Below, piece by piece: positions 36,396 through 44,006 of a DNA stretch of 64,000 nt. The DNA lies in IMG/VR virus record IMGVR_UViG_3300009126_000404, positions 1 through 64,000 of that record; one strand, given 5' to 3'. A model generated the notes under the pieces. The model did no database searches. It had not been told where the DNA came from and saw only the letters and a program-made list of their open reading frames with translations. The position numbers were made by a program, and so were the translations under genes. This stretch comes from a virus. Position 1 is the first letter of the stretch, and each line of letters opens with the position of its first letter.

Positions 36396-37033
36396 TGGAA
36401 GTACAGTCAACACAAAACATTTATCAATTTCCAAAAGCAGTAACAATGGATACAGGAATATATAATAAACGAGGCAAACTTGAAGTCATTGCAGGACCCA
36501 TGTTTGCTGGTAAGAGCAGTGAGTTACTTAAACGACTACTCTTTATAGAACACGGTGGACATAAAGTGCTGGTGTTAAAACCGATTGTGGACGACAGATA
36601 TCATAGTGAAAACAAAGATGAAATCGTAACACATAATAAATTAAGACACCCAGCCGTATCAGTAATTGACTTAGAACTAGTCAAAGACAATTACACAATT
36701 AAACCATATAACTTTCATTCAGTGTTTATTGATGAAGTACAATTCTTTGATACAAATGAAACTGTATGGTTTGTAGAAGAAGGTTTACGTTCAGGCGTAA
36801 ACTTTGCAATAGCAGGTCTTGACCAAGACAGCAGAGGAGTGCCATTTGAAACTACCGCACGTATGCTATCATTAGCAGATGAAGTAGTTAAAATTAAAGC
36901 ATTCTGTACAGTATGCGGTATTGATGCTGGTAAAACACAAAGACTAAAAGCAACAAAAAACTCAGAGAGAGTAAAAATTGGTGGTGCTGAATCGTACGAA
37001 CCGAGGTGCCATGAACATTGGGAGCCCAAATAA
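36395..37033 (+). CDS. tdk: Thymidine kinase (type II)
   Basis: This 212-residue protein has the P-loop GPMFAGKSSELL, the DEVQFF Walker B-like segment, and C-terminal zinc ligands CTVCG and CHEH. It phosphorylates thymidine to dTMP for phage DNA synthesis. About 25 extra residues precede the usual start, and the P-loop begins near residue 33. The ATG overlaps the protease stop as TAATG. Confidence 0.95.
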   Translation: MEVQSTQNIYQFPKAVTMDTGIYNKRGKLEVIAGPMFAGKSSELLKRLLFIEHGGHKVLVLKPIVDDRYHSENKDEIVTHNKLRHPAVSVIDLELVKDNYTIKPYNFHSVFIDEVQFFDTNETVWFVEEGLRSGVNFAIAGLDQDSRGVPFETTARMLSLADEVVKIKAFCTVCGIDAGKTQRLKATKNSERVKIGGAESYEPRCHEHWEPK

Positions 37034-37034
37034 A

Positions 37035-37523
37035 ATGAAATACAAATACGTAAGTACAAAAGAGTATGTAGATCAGTTTCCTGTCGCTTATAGGCAATGG
37101 AAGGCTGATAGTCACTGTAACATTATTCATGGATACAGTTTTAGCATGAAGTTTTTCTTCGGTGCAAATGACCTGGATATTCGTAATTGGGTAGCAGATT
37201 ACGGAGGTATGAAAGAACTTAAACAAATGCTACAAGATCAATTTGATCATACACTATTAGTTGCATCAGATGACCCTCATATTGATTGGTATAAAGAAGC
37301 CGAGAAACGTGGCATTGCAAAACTAATTGAACTTCCAAAACTTGGGTGTGAAGGATTAGCAGATCAATTATACAAATATGTAAATGGAATATACATTCCA
37401 GATATGTGGGGGCAATCAGAAGCAAAACGACTATGGTGTTTCAGAGTAGAAGTACGTGAAACACAAACTAATATGGCATATAGAGAAGGTCATAGAGAAG
37501 ATAACGAAGATTTATTTGCATAG
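37035..37523 (+). CDS. queD: 6-carboxytetrahydropterin synthase-like protein
   Basis: This 162-residue protein, from ATG 37035, shows the QueD pattern: Cys and metal His in SHCNIIHGYSF, VADYGGMKELKQML, QFDHTLL (His) and FRVEVRET (Glu). QueD turns dihydroneopterin triphosphate into 6-carboxytetrahydropterin, between the FolE and QueE steps. One of the usual metal-binding His appears as Tyr (HGYSF for HGHxF), so residue mapping should be checked. It starts 2 bases after the thymidine kinase. Confidence 0.85.
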   Translation: MKYKYVSTKEYVDQFPVAYRQWKADSHCNIIHGYSFSMKFFFGANDLDIRNWVADYGGMKELKQMLQDQFDHTLLVASDDPHIDWYKEAEKRGIAKLIELPKLGCEGLADQLYKYVNGIYIPDMWGQSEAKRLWCFRVEVRETQTNMAYREGHREDNEDLFA

Positions 37524-37550
37524 GAGGTGGCATAAAAACTAAATACATAT

Positions 37551-38183
37551 ATGCTACTAAATAGCCCATTAGAAATAGAACTTACAACAAAATGCACTCT
37601 TGGATGCCCTGCTTGTCCACGTAATAATCCTGGAGAGAAAAAAGAAGATTGGGATGTAGGGCATATGGACACAGACCTTGCTAAAAGTTTCGCAAACGAT
37701 TCAGAAGACCGTTCCTATCTTTTTGTAGGATGTTATGGTGATCCAATATATCATCCAGACTTTATAGACATTGTACGATACTATGTGGATAGAAATAAGG
37801 TTCTTACTATCCATACTAATGGTAGTTTTAAAAAACAAAAATGGTGGGACGAATTAGCAAGTCTTAATTGGTCACGTAGGCAAATATTTAACTTTAGTGT
37901 AGATGGACTAGAAGAAACTAATCACTTATACAGAATTCGTGCAAACTGGAAATCCATTATGATGGGAATGAAAACAATGGGAGCACTTCCGTTAGATCGC
38001 AAACCTAATTTAGATTGGAAATATTTGGTATTTCCATACAACAAATATCAAGTAGAAGATGCAAGAAAACTTGCAAATAGTTTAGGAATGGATAGATTTC
38101 TTCCTGTTACAAGTGAAAGAAATATTAAAGATTATCATGCTGATGATCCAGAAATATATAGGTGGCCAAATGATAAAGCCTAG
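37551..38183 (+). CDS. Radical SAM core protein, SPASM part encoded separately
   Basis: This 210-residue protein has CTLGCPAC at residues 15-22, GCYGDP, and FSVDGLEETNHLYR, closely matching the genes at 5867 and 18339. Those paralogs carry a fused SPASM domain; here the frame stops at 38183 and a SPASM-like frame begins at 38170 in the +1 frame. A strong AGGAGG lies 20 bases upstream of the ATG, farther than normal. The product could act as a two-piece enzyme, or the split could be a frameshift. Confidence 0.75.
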   Translation: MLLNSPLEIELTTKCTLGCPACPRNNPGEKKEDWDVGHMDTDLAKSFANDSEDRSYLFVGCYGDPIYHPDFIDIVRYYVDRNKVLTIHTNGSFKKQKWWDELASLNWSRRQIFNFSVDGLEETNHLYRIRANWKSIMMGMKTMGALPLDRKPNLDWKYLVFPYNKYQVEDARKLANSLGMDRFLPVTSERNIKDYHADDPEIYRWPNDKA

Positions 38184-38490
38184 ATGTTTACTACACAACA
38201 TGCCTATGTTTTTATCTGCTGATAACAAATTAAAGCCTTGTTGTTTTTTAAATCCAATTGAAACATGGAATGAATTTAAAAAATGGGGAGAAGATAATGG
38301 GTTAGATGTAGACGGTGATTTGGATATAACAAAACATAATATAGAAACAATATTAAAAAGTAAAACATGGACTATGTTAATAGAGGGATTTAAAACAGGT
38401 AATACTCCAGAAGAGTGTCATCTTAAATGTGGGCCTGATAGTTATAGCAGTACAAATCAAACTTCCTTACATAGTGACTATAAAAAATAG
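38170..38490 (+). CDS. SPASM-like domain protein (detached C-terminal part of the radical SAM enzyme)
   Basis: This 106-residue protein has MIKPRCLLHNM, then LKPCCFLNP, then ECHLKCGPD, the same Cys pattern as the C-termini of the paralogs at 5867 and 18339. The ATG at 38170 is preceded by AGGTGG 4 bases away and overlaps the upstream stop by 14 bases, which would allow coupled translation. A +1 frameshift giving one fused protein is the alternative. Confidence 0.6.
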   Translation: MIKPRCLLHNMPMFLSADNKLKPCCFLNPIETWNEFKKWGEDNGLDVDGDLDITKHNIETILKSKTWTMLIEGFKTGNTPEECHLKCGPDSYSSTNQTSLHSDYKK

Positions 38491-38499
38491 GAAATTAAA

Positions 38500-39279
38500 A
38501 TGAACATAGCAATATTCGGTTGCGGGTTTGTTGGTGGAACAGTAGCAGACTTCTTAGAAGAAACATACCAAGGTAATAAAAATAAAATAGTAAGAGTTGA
38601 TCCATTACTCTATCCAGAACAAGATCCACAAGAAGCGATAGCAAATGCAGATGGTATTATAATTTGTGTACCTACTCCTAGCCTATACTTTGGTGGATGT
38701 GATGATAGTATAATTCAAAAAATTTTAAAACTATGTAACGAAAGCACTCCTATATTACTTAAAAGTACAGTAACACCAGATTTAATACAATCATACCCAG
38801 ACAATGTAGTTTATAATCCAGAGTTTTTAAGAGAAGCACATGCAAAAGAAGACTTTGAAAATCAACATACATTTATATTAGGATACAACGAAGAAGACAC
38901 TATTAGCGAAGTATACGCCAAATGGTGGGCTGGTTTATTTAATAAGGCTGATTGGGATGTAATTTATACAAATAGACGTACTGCAAGTATGATAAAATAC
39001 ACACATAATGCATGGTTGTCTACTAAAGTAGCATGGTTTCACGAGCTATATAGTGAATTACCACCAGGTGTTGACTATGACACTTTATGTAGTGCCTTGG
39101 GTAGATTTCCTACTATTGGCTCGACACATATGCAAGTGCCAAACAGTAATGGAACCCTAGGATATAGTGGTAAATGCTTTCCTAAGGACCTAAAAGCCTT
39201 GACAAAAGTGGTAAAACATAGTATACTTAATACAGTAAAAAAGACTAATGATAAACTTAATAACTCTAAAGGAGAATAA
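38500..39279 (+). CDS. UDP-glucose/GDP-mannose dehydrogenase-like protein, compact
   Basis: This 259-residue protein has a GCGFVGG NAD motif at the start, YNPEFLREAHA, MIKYTHNAWLSTKVAW, and the catalytic-Cys segment SGKCFPKDLKAL. Cellular enzymes are about 390-440 residues; this one lacks the C-terminal UDP-binding domain. It may oxidise a sugar nucleotide to a uronate, using products of the epimerase gene at 29748. The truncation looks natural because the frame ends cleanly before a new ribosome site. Confidence 0.82.
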   Translation: MNIAIFGCGFVGGTVADFLEETYQGNKNKIVRVDPLLYPEQDPQEAIANADGIIICVPTPSLYFGGCDDSIIQKILKLCNESTPILLKSTVTPDLIQSYPDNVVYNPEFLREAHAKEDFENQHTFILGYNEEDTISEVYAKWWAGLFNKADWDVIYTNRRTASMIKYTHNAWLSTKVAWFHELYSELPPGVDYDTLCSALGRFPTIGSTHMQVPNSNGTLGYSGKCFPKDLKALTKVVKHSILNTVKKTNDKLNNSKGE

Positions 39280-39280
39280 A

Positions 39281-39760
39281 ATGAAATATATAGTAACACT
39301 GATTGCAAGTATGTTCTTGTTTTCTAATATAGCATATGCTGAAAATATGTACTCTGAAGCAGATGAAGTAAATGCTCATGTGAGACATTATTTTGAAAAT
39401 GTAGAAATACAAACAAAAGTTTCAAATAGAACTTGCCAAGAAATTGATATACCTATATACAAAGATGAGAAATCATCAACTGGTGAAGTACTAGGTGGTG
39501 CAATTATCGGTGGTGTAATTGGTAATCAAATTGGTAAGGGCAAAGGTAACGATGCCGCTACTATTTTAGGTGCAATTTTAGGTGCTGATTTTGCCAATAA
39601 AAAAGGCAATAAAACTATTGTTGGTTATAAAAGAACAACAGTATGTGAAGACAACCCTACATTTGTAACTGAAGTGAAAAAAGTATACACTCACAGTATA
39701 ATTAGGTTCCAACAAAACGGAAAACAGTATAATATTAAATTCATTAAACACGACCAATAG
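39281..39760 (+). CDS. Exported glycine-zipper protein (17-kDa antigen-like)
   Basis: This 159-residue protein has a signal peptide ending NIAYAE and a glycine-zipper region GEVLGGAIIGGVIGNQIGKGKGNDAATILGAILGAD, as in Rickettsia 17-kDa antigen/2TM families. It probably associates with the outer membrane. AAGGAG lies upstream of the ATG at 39281. A host-like envelope protein in a phage is notable; the role is unknown. Confidence 0.78.
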   Translation: MKYIVTLIASMFLFSNIAYAENMYSEADEVNAHVRHYFENVEIQTKVSNRTCQEIDIPIYKDEKSSTGEVLGGAIIGGVIGNQIGKGKGNDAATILGAILGADFANKKGNKTIVGYKRTTVCEDNPTFVTEVKKVYTHSIIRFQQNGKQYNIKFIKHDQ

Positions 39761-39771
39761 AGGGCAATATC

Positions 39772-40671
39772 TTGCAAAAACTTAGATATAGTGAAGCATT
39801 CTATTCAGTACAAGGTGAAGGTAAATTCGTAGGAGTACCTAGTGTATTCCTACGTACATTTGGTTGTAACTTTCGTTGTATGAACTTTGGACTAAATAGG
39901 AATGAGCCTAGTCGTGCAGAAAAACATGCACAAGGCAATCGTTATAATGATGAAGTTAAACTTCTATTAGATAATAAAGTACATGAAACTACAACTAATT
40001 TTAATGACTTACCTATTATACATACAGGATGTGACACTTATGCAAGTATCTATCCAGAATTTAAACATTTTAATAAAGAAGGAACAGTAGATGAAGTAGT
40101 AGATCATCTATTAAGTCTAACACCAGAGGGTAAGTGGACTTGCGATAATGGCCAGGATATACATCTTATATTAACTGGTGGCGAACCGTTGTTAGGGTGG
40201 CAACGATTGTACGTCGATTTATTTAATCACCCACGTATGAAGGATTTAAAAAATGTTACATTTGAAACAAACACTACACAACACTTACACAAAGATCTTA
40301 AAGACTTTCTTAGTAATCAAGACAGATTACAGATCACATGGAGCTGTAGTCCTAAACTCTCCGTTAGTGGAGAATCTTGGAGCGATGCTATACTTCCTGA
40401 TGTTGCTACTGAGTATAGTAGCACTAATGGTAGTAGCATTTACCTTAAATTCGTTGTTGCTGATCGTCGTGATATTGATGAAGCTGGTAGAGCAGTTGAT
40501 GAATATCGTAAAGCAGGCTTGGAATGCCCTGTGTACCTTATGCCATTGGGTGGTAGATCAGAAGAATACAATCTTAACGTCAAAGAAGTCGCAGACATCT
40601 GTATGGAACGAGGGTGGAGATTCTCACCCAGATTACACATCAGCCTCTTCGGCAATGCATGGGGAACATAA
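39772..40671 (+). CDS. queE: 7-carboxy-7-deazaguanine synthase-like radical SAM protein
   Basis: This 299-residue protein has the QueE start FYSVQGEGKFVGVPSVFLRTFGC and LTGGEPLLGWQ. The cluster cysteines are split: C32 and C36 are followed by F instead of the third Cys, and a CDTYASIY segment (like CDTxYxW) appears 50 residues later at C87. QueE contracts 6-carboxytetrahydropterin to CDG. The start is TTG after AGAGGG. With FolE and QueD it completes the path to CDG; no QueC gene is seen. Confidence 0.85.
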   Translation: MQKLRYSEAFYSVQGEGKFVGVPSVFLRTFGCNFRCMNFGLNRNEPSRAEKHAQGNRYNDEVKLLLDNKVHETTTNFNDLPIIHTGCDTYASIYPEFKHFNKEGTVDEVVDHLLSLTPEGKWTCDNGQDIHLILTGGEPLLGWQRLYVDLFNHPRMKDLKNVTFETNTTQHLHKDLKDFLSNQDRLQITWSCSPKLSVSGESWSDAILPDVATEYSSTNGSSIYLKFVVADRRDIDEAGRAVDEYRKAGLECPVYLMPLGGRSEEYNLNVKEVADICMERGWRFSPRLHISLFGNAWGT

Positions 40672-40694
40672 AGATCAAATGGAAAGGGCAAGAA

Positions 40695-40847
40695 ATGCAG
40701 GATTATAGAGAAGAACTCGCTAAAGAAATATACTATAATGGATATTATGCAAAAGAAATTCAAGCACAATATCCAAAGTTTGAAGATTATTTAAATTCAG
40801 AAGACTTTGATGAAGATGCACAAAGACTAAGAAACAAATTTGACTAA
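40695..40847 (+). CDS. Hypothetical protein, 50 residues
   Basis: An acidic helical protein (MQDYREELAKEIYYNGYYAK) with a GGAAAGGG ribosome site before ATG 40695. It is not recognised. Confidence 0.55.
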   Translation: MQDYREELAKEIYYNGYYAKEIQAQYPKFEDYLNSEDFDEDAQRLRNKFD

Positions 40848-40860
40848 ACAGGAGAAGTAT

Positions 40861-41037
40861 ATGACAAAAATGGATTTTGAATTTCAACAATGGATACAAC
40901 AAACATGGATGGAACATTTAGATGAAAAGTTTCATTGGAAAGAAAAAGTAGATTACACCCAAGAAGAGTGGCTTAAGAAGAATTTAGAGTTTTTAACTAA
41001 CAAGTTTCAAGAAACAAAGGAGAAAGCAAATGGCTAA
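40861..41037 (+). CDS. Hypothetical protein, 58 residues
   Basis: ATG 40861 follows CAGGAG. The protein is charged and rich in Trp and Glu (FQQWIQQTWMEHLDEKF) and helical throughout. It overlaps the next gene by 8 bases. It is not recognised. Confidence 0.6.
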   Translation: MTKMDFEFQQWIQQTWMEHLDEKFHWKEKVDYTQEEWLKKNLEFLTNKFQETKEKANG

Positions 41038-41239
41038 TATATACAGTGTTTTTAATGTACATACAAGAAAAGTTATCGCAGAAGGGTTTGATAAAAAAGC
41101 AGATGCTAAAGCCAAACGTGATGAACTTTGTAAAGACTCACATGACAAATGGGCTAAGAAAGTTAAAGATGATAAGGATTTAAGTAAACCATTTCCTTAT
41201 ATCGTAGTAAAAGGAACGGAACACCCAAGAGTACTATGA
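41030..41239 (+). CDS. Hypothetical protein, 69 residues
   Basis: A small alpha/beta protein, beginning MANIYSVFNVHTRKVIAEGF with a Lys-rich helix after it. It overlaps metK by ATGA. It is not recognised. Confidence 0.65.
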   Translation: MANIYSVFNVHTRKVIAEGFDKKADAKAKRDELCKDSHDKWAKKVKDDKDLSKPFPYIVVKGTEHPRVL

Positions 41240-42333
41240 AGCAAGGCAATTATATATTTACAAGCGAAAGTGTAAGTGCAGGACATCCTGACAAAGTAGC
41301 AGACCAAATTAGTGATGCATTAGTTGATGCAGGACTTAAAAATGGTGATGAAACAACACGAGTAGCGGTAGAAACATTAGTAACTACTAATATGGTAACA
41401 GTAGCAGGCGAAGTAAAAAACTTTAATGTTACTAAAGATCAAGTAGACGACATTATTCGTAACAAAGTTAAAGAAATTGGTTATGAACAAGATGGCTTCC
41501 ATTGGGAGAAATTAAAAATTCATAATTATATACATTCACAGAGCAAAGATATTGCTCTAGGAACAGATAGTTTTGGTGCAGGAGATCAAGGAATTATGTT
41601 TGGTTATGCTTGTAATGATAACGAAGCAATGATGCCAGCACCTATTTACTATGCACATAAGATTTTAAAAGAATTAGACAATAAGCGTCGAGGTGGATAT
41701 GAATATATGTTACCAGATGCAAAATCACAAATAAGTATTCAATATGAAGGCGGCGAGCCTAAACGTGTTGATCAAATAGTAGTATCACATCAACATACAA
41801 AAGGATTTGAACATAGTATTAAAATGCCGTGCAGAAATGCGGCTGAAAAAGTATTAGGAGATTTAGTAGATGAATCAACAAATTGGTATATTAACCCTAC
41901 AGGAATATTCGAAACTGGAGGACCAGATGGTGACACAGGCCTTACTGGCAGAAAAATTATTGTGGATACTTATGGTGGGTATGCTCCTCACGGTGGCGGT
42001 GCATTTAGTGGTAAAGATCCTACAAAAGTAGATAGAAGTGCGGCGTACATAGCACGTTGGTTAGCAAAGAATGTTGTAGCTGATGAAATGGCAGACTGGT
42101 GTAGTATCCAATTAAGTTATGCAATTGGTGTAAAAGAACCTACAAGCATTTATGTAGACTCAAATGGGCATAATAGAAGTATTCAAAAGTTTATTGAGGA
42201 AAATATAGACTTAACACCAAAAGGAATCATTGACAGATTTGGATTATTTAAGTATAATGAGTATAGTAAGAATTGTGTATATGGACACTTTGGCGACAAA
42301 GATGTACCATGGGAAAGGATAGGATGGAAATGA
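41236..42333 (+). CDS. metK: S-adenosylmethionine synthetase
   Basis: This 365-residue protein has the MetK signatures SVSAGHPDKVADQISDA, GAGDQGIMFGYA and GGGAFSGKDPTKVDRSAAY. It makes SAM from methionine and ATP in the cytoplasm. The length is close to the bacterial norm of about 384. It sits in an operon of small phage genes and overlaps the next gene. In a window with eleven radical SAM genes and at least three methyltransferase-like genes, it would boost the SAM supply (inference). Confidence 0.97.
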   Translation: MKQGNYIFTSESVSAGHPDKVADQISDALVDAGLKNGDETTRVAVETLVTTNMVTVAGEVKNFNVTKDQVDDIIRNKVKEIGYEQDGFHWEKLKIHNYIHSQSKDIALGTDSFGAGDQGIMFGYACNDNEAMMPAPIYYAHKILKELDNKRRGGYEYMLPDAKSQISIQYEGGEPKRVDQIVVSHQHTKGFEHSIKMPCRNAAEKVLGDLVDESTNWYINPTGIFETGGPDGDTGLTGRKIIVDTYGGYAPHGGGAFSGKDPTKVDRSAAYIARWLAKNVVADEMADWCSIQLSYAIGVKEPTSIYVDSNGHNRSIQKFIEENIDLTPKGIIDRFGLFKYNEYSKNCVYGHFGDKDVPWERIGWK

Positions 42334-42605
42334 GCATGTTTGATAAATTAAAGAAAATAGTTTCAAAGAACGAAAAAGAGATTTCAGCAAAAGAGCAGGC
42401 AACTGCTCGTGGAGAAGCCTACGTTAAGGTACTTGATGTTAAATTCGACAAAGATAATCCAGGTGATGGATACTTTGAATTAGAATGGAATAAAATATTT
42501 GTAAAGAAGTTACTTGATGCAGGCTACAGTGGTGACAAAGATGACGAAATTGTTGATGCATGGTTTACAGGTCTTTGTAGACAAATAGCTGACGACCAAT
42601 CTTAA
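42330..42605 (+). CDS. Conserved small phage protein of unknown function
   Basis: This 91-residue protein, from ATG 42330 (ATGA overlap with metK), contains VKVLDVKFDKDNPGDGYFELEWNK...GYSGDKDDEIVDAWF. I recall similar proteins in marine T4-like phages, without a known role. In-frame ATGs at 42324 and 42336 are alternatives. Confidence 0.7.
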   Translation: MSMFDKLKKIVSKNEKEISAKEQATARGEAYVKVLDVKFDKDNPGDGYFELEWNKIFVKKLLDAGYSGDKDDEIVDAWFTGLCRQIADDQS

Positions 42606-42620
42606 TACATAGGATAATAT

Positions 42621-43616
42621 ATGATGAGCTACATTTTAGTAGATGCGGCTAACATGTTTTTTAGAGCAAAGCATGTAGTACGTGGCAATGATATGCAAAC
42701 AAAAGTTGGCATGAGTTTTCACATCATGTTTAATAGTATTAATAAAGTATGGCGAGAACAAAAAGGTTCGCACGTTGTTCTATGTTTAGAAGGACGTAGT
42801 TGGCGTAAAGATGTTTATGAGCCTTATAAACGTAATAGGCAAGCCACACGTGATGCTCTTACAGAAAAAGAACAAGAAGAAGATAAAGCATTTTGGGAAG
42901 CCTTTGATGAGCTACAACAATTCTTTATTAATAAAACTAATTGCACGGTATTACAACACAATGATGTAGAAGCAGATGACTTTATTGCTCGTTGGATACA
43001 AAACCATCCTAATGATAAACATTGTATAGTAAGTAGTGATGGTGACTTCTATCAACTTATCAGTGAAAACGTTAGTCAGTATAATGGAATCATGGGTCAA
43101 CTAATTACACATGAAGGTGTATTTGACGATAAGGGCAATCCTATCATAGACAAGAAAACTAAAGAGCCAAAACAAATAGGTGACCCAGAATGGATATTGT
43201 TTGAAAAATGTATCCGTGGTGATACAAGTGATAATGTATTCAGTGCATTTCCAGGTGCTCGTAAAAAAGGCACTAAGAATAAAGTTGGTATGATGGAAGC
43301 CTTTGCAGATAAAGATAATAAAGGTTTTAATTGGAATAACTTTATGTTACAACGTTGGGTGGATCATGAGAATAATGAGCACCGTGTATTAGAAGATTAC
43401 GAACGTAATAAAATACTTATTGATCTTACACAACAACCAGATGAAATTAAAGAAAAACTAGATGGAGCTATTGTAGAACAAGTACAAAAAGAATCTAAAG
43501 CAAACGTAGGTATTCATTTTATGAGATTTTGTGGTAAATGGGATTTACAAAGAGTTGTCGATAAAGCACAAGACCATTCCAATTATTTAAATTCAAGTTA
43601 TGCCAATGCAAACTAA
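42621..43616 (+). CDS. 5'-3' exonuclease/flap nuclease, T4 Rnh-like
   Basis: This 331-residue protein has the FEN-type acidic residues: ILVDAANMFFRA at the start, NDVEADDFIAR and IVSSDGDFYQLI. T4 Rnh (RNase H) removes RNA primers and flaps. A later CIRGDTSDNVF segment fits the helix-hairpin-helix/metal region. It supports the T4-like assignment together with the clamp and DexA-like genes. Confidence 0.85.
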   Translation: MMSYILVDAANMFFRAKHVVRGNDMQTKVGMSFHIMFNSINKVWREQKGSHVVLCLEGRSWRKDVYEPYKRNRQATRDALTEKEQEEDKAFWEAFDELQQFFINKTNCTVLQHNDVEADDFIARWIQNHPNDKHCIVSSDGDFYQLISENVSQYNGIMGQLITHEGVFDDKGNPIIDKKTKEPKQIGDPEWILFEKCIRGDTSDNVFSAFPGARKKGTKNKVGMMEAFADKDNKGFNWNNFMLQRWVDHENNEHRVLEDYERNKILIDLTQQPDEIKEKLDGAIVEQVQKESKANVGIHFMRFCGKWDLQRVVDKAQDHSNYLNSSYANAN

Positions 43617-43637
43617 TTCAGTACTGAAAGGTATAAC

Positions 43638-43799
43638 CTGACGATAGAAGACGGAATATTACTGTTTATTATAGGTATGTCAATAACAGTAATAGGATTT
43701 TACATTGCATACACTATAGGTTCACGAGAACTAGAAAAAAGAACTAAACCAAAATCAATAAATCCAATAGATGAGTTTAGGGAAAGATTAGAGAAATAA
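43638..43799 (+). CDS. 53-residue membrane protein with probable CTG start
   Basis: From CTG 43638 the frame reads MTIEDGILLFIIGMSITVIG with a full transmembrane helix and a basic C-terminus. AAAGG lies 6 bases before the CTG. The first ATG (43677) would remove half the helix, so the CTG start fits better. A CTG start is rare; a lost ATG is the alternative. Confidence 0.5.
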   Translation: MTIEDGILLFIIGMSITVIGFYIAYTIGSRELEKRTKPKSINPIDEFRERLEK

Positions 43800-43801
43800 A
43801 T

Positions 43802-43996
43802 ATGGAAAAACTATATAGAGAGTTTGAAAAATTATCAATGAAACATGACCCATTAGCGTCAGCAGGAATAATGATGGCTCAAGCACTTAAAATTTATAAG
43901 GCTATATTATCTAAAGAAGAATATGATATGATGACTGAACATATATTAGAAAGTAGAGATGATATAGTACAACTTGAGAAGCCAACATTAAATTAA
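43802..43996 (+). CDS. Hypothetical helical protein, 64 residues
   Basis: Helical, with DPLASAGIMMAQALKIYKAIL and YDMMTEHILE. It starts 2 bases after the previous stop. I recall similar small proteins in marine T4-like phages. The function is unknown. Confidence 0.65.
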   Translation: MEKLYREFEKLSMKHDPLASAGIMMAQALKIYKAILSKEEYDMMTEHILESRDDIVQLEKPTLN

Positions 43997-44006
43997 TAGG
44001 TAATAA

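Noticed and set aside
37540-37545. TAAATA box directly before the radical SAM gene
   Set aside because: The start codon at 37551 would fall at the transcript start, so it cannot serve that gene normally; probably chance in AT-rich DNA.
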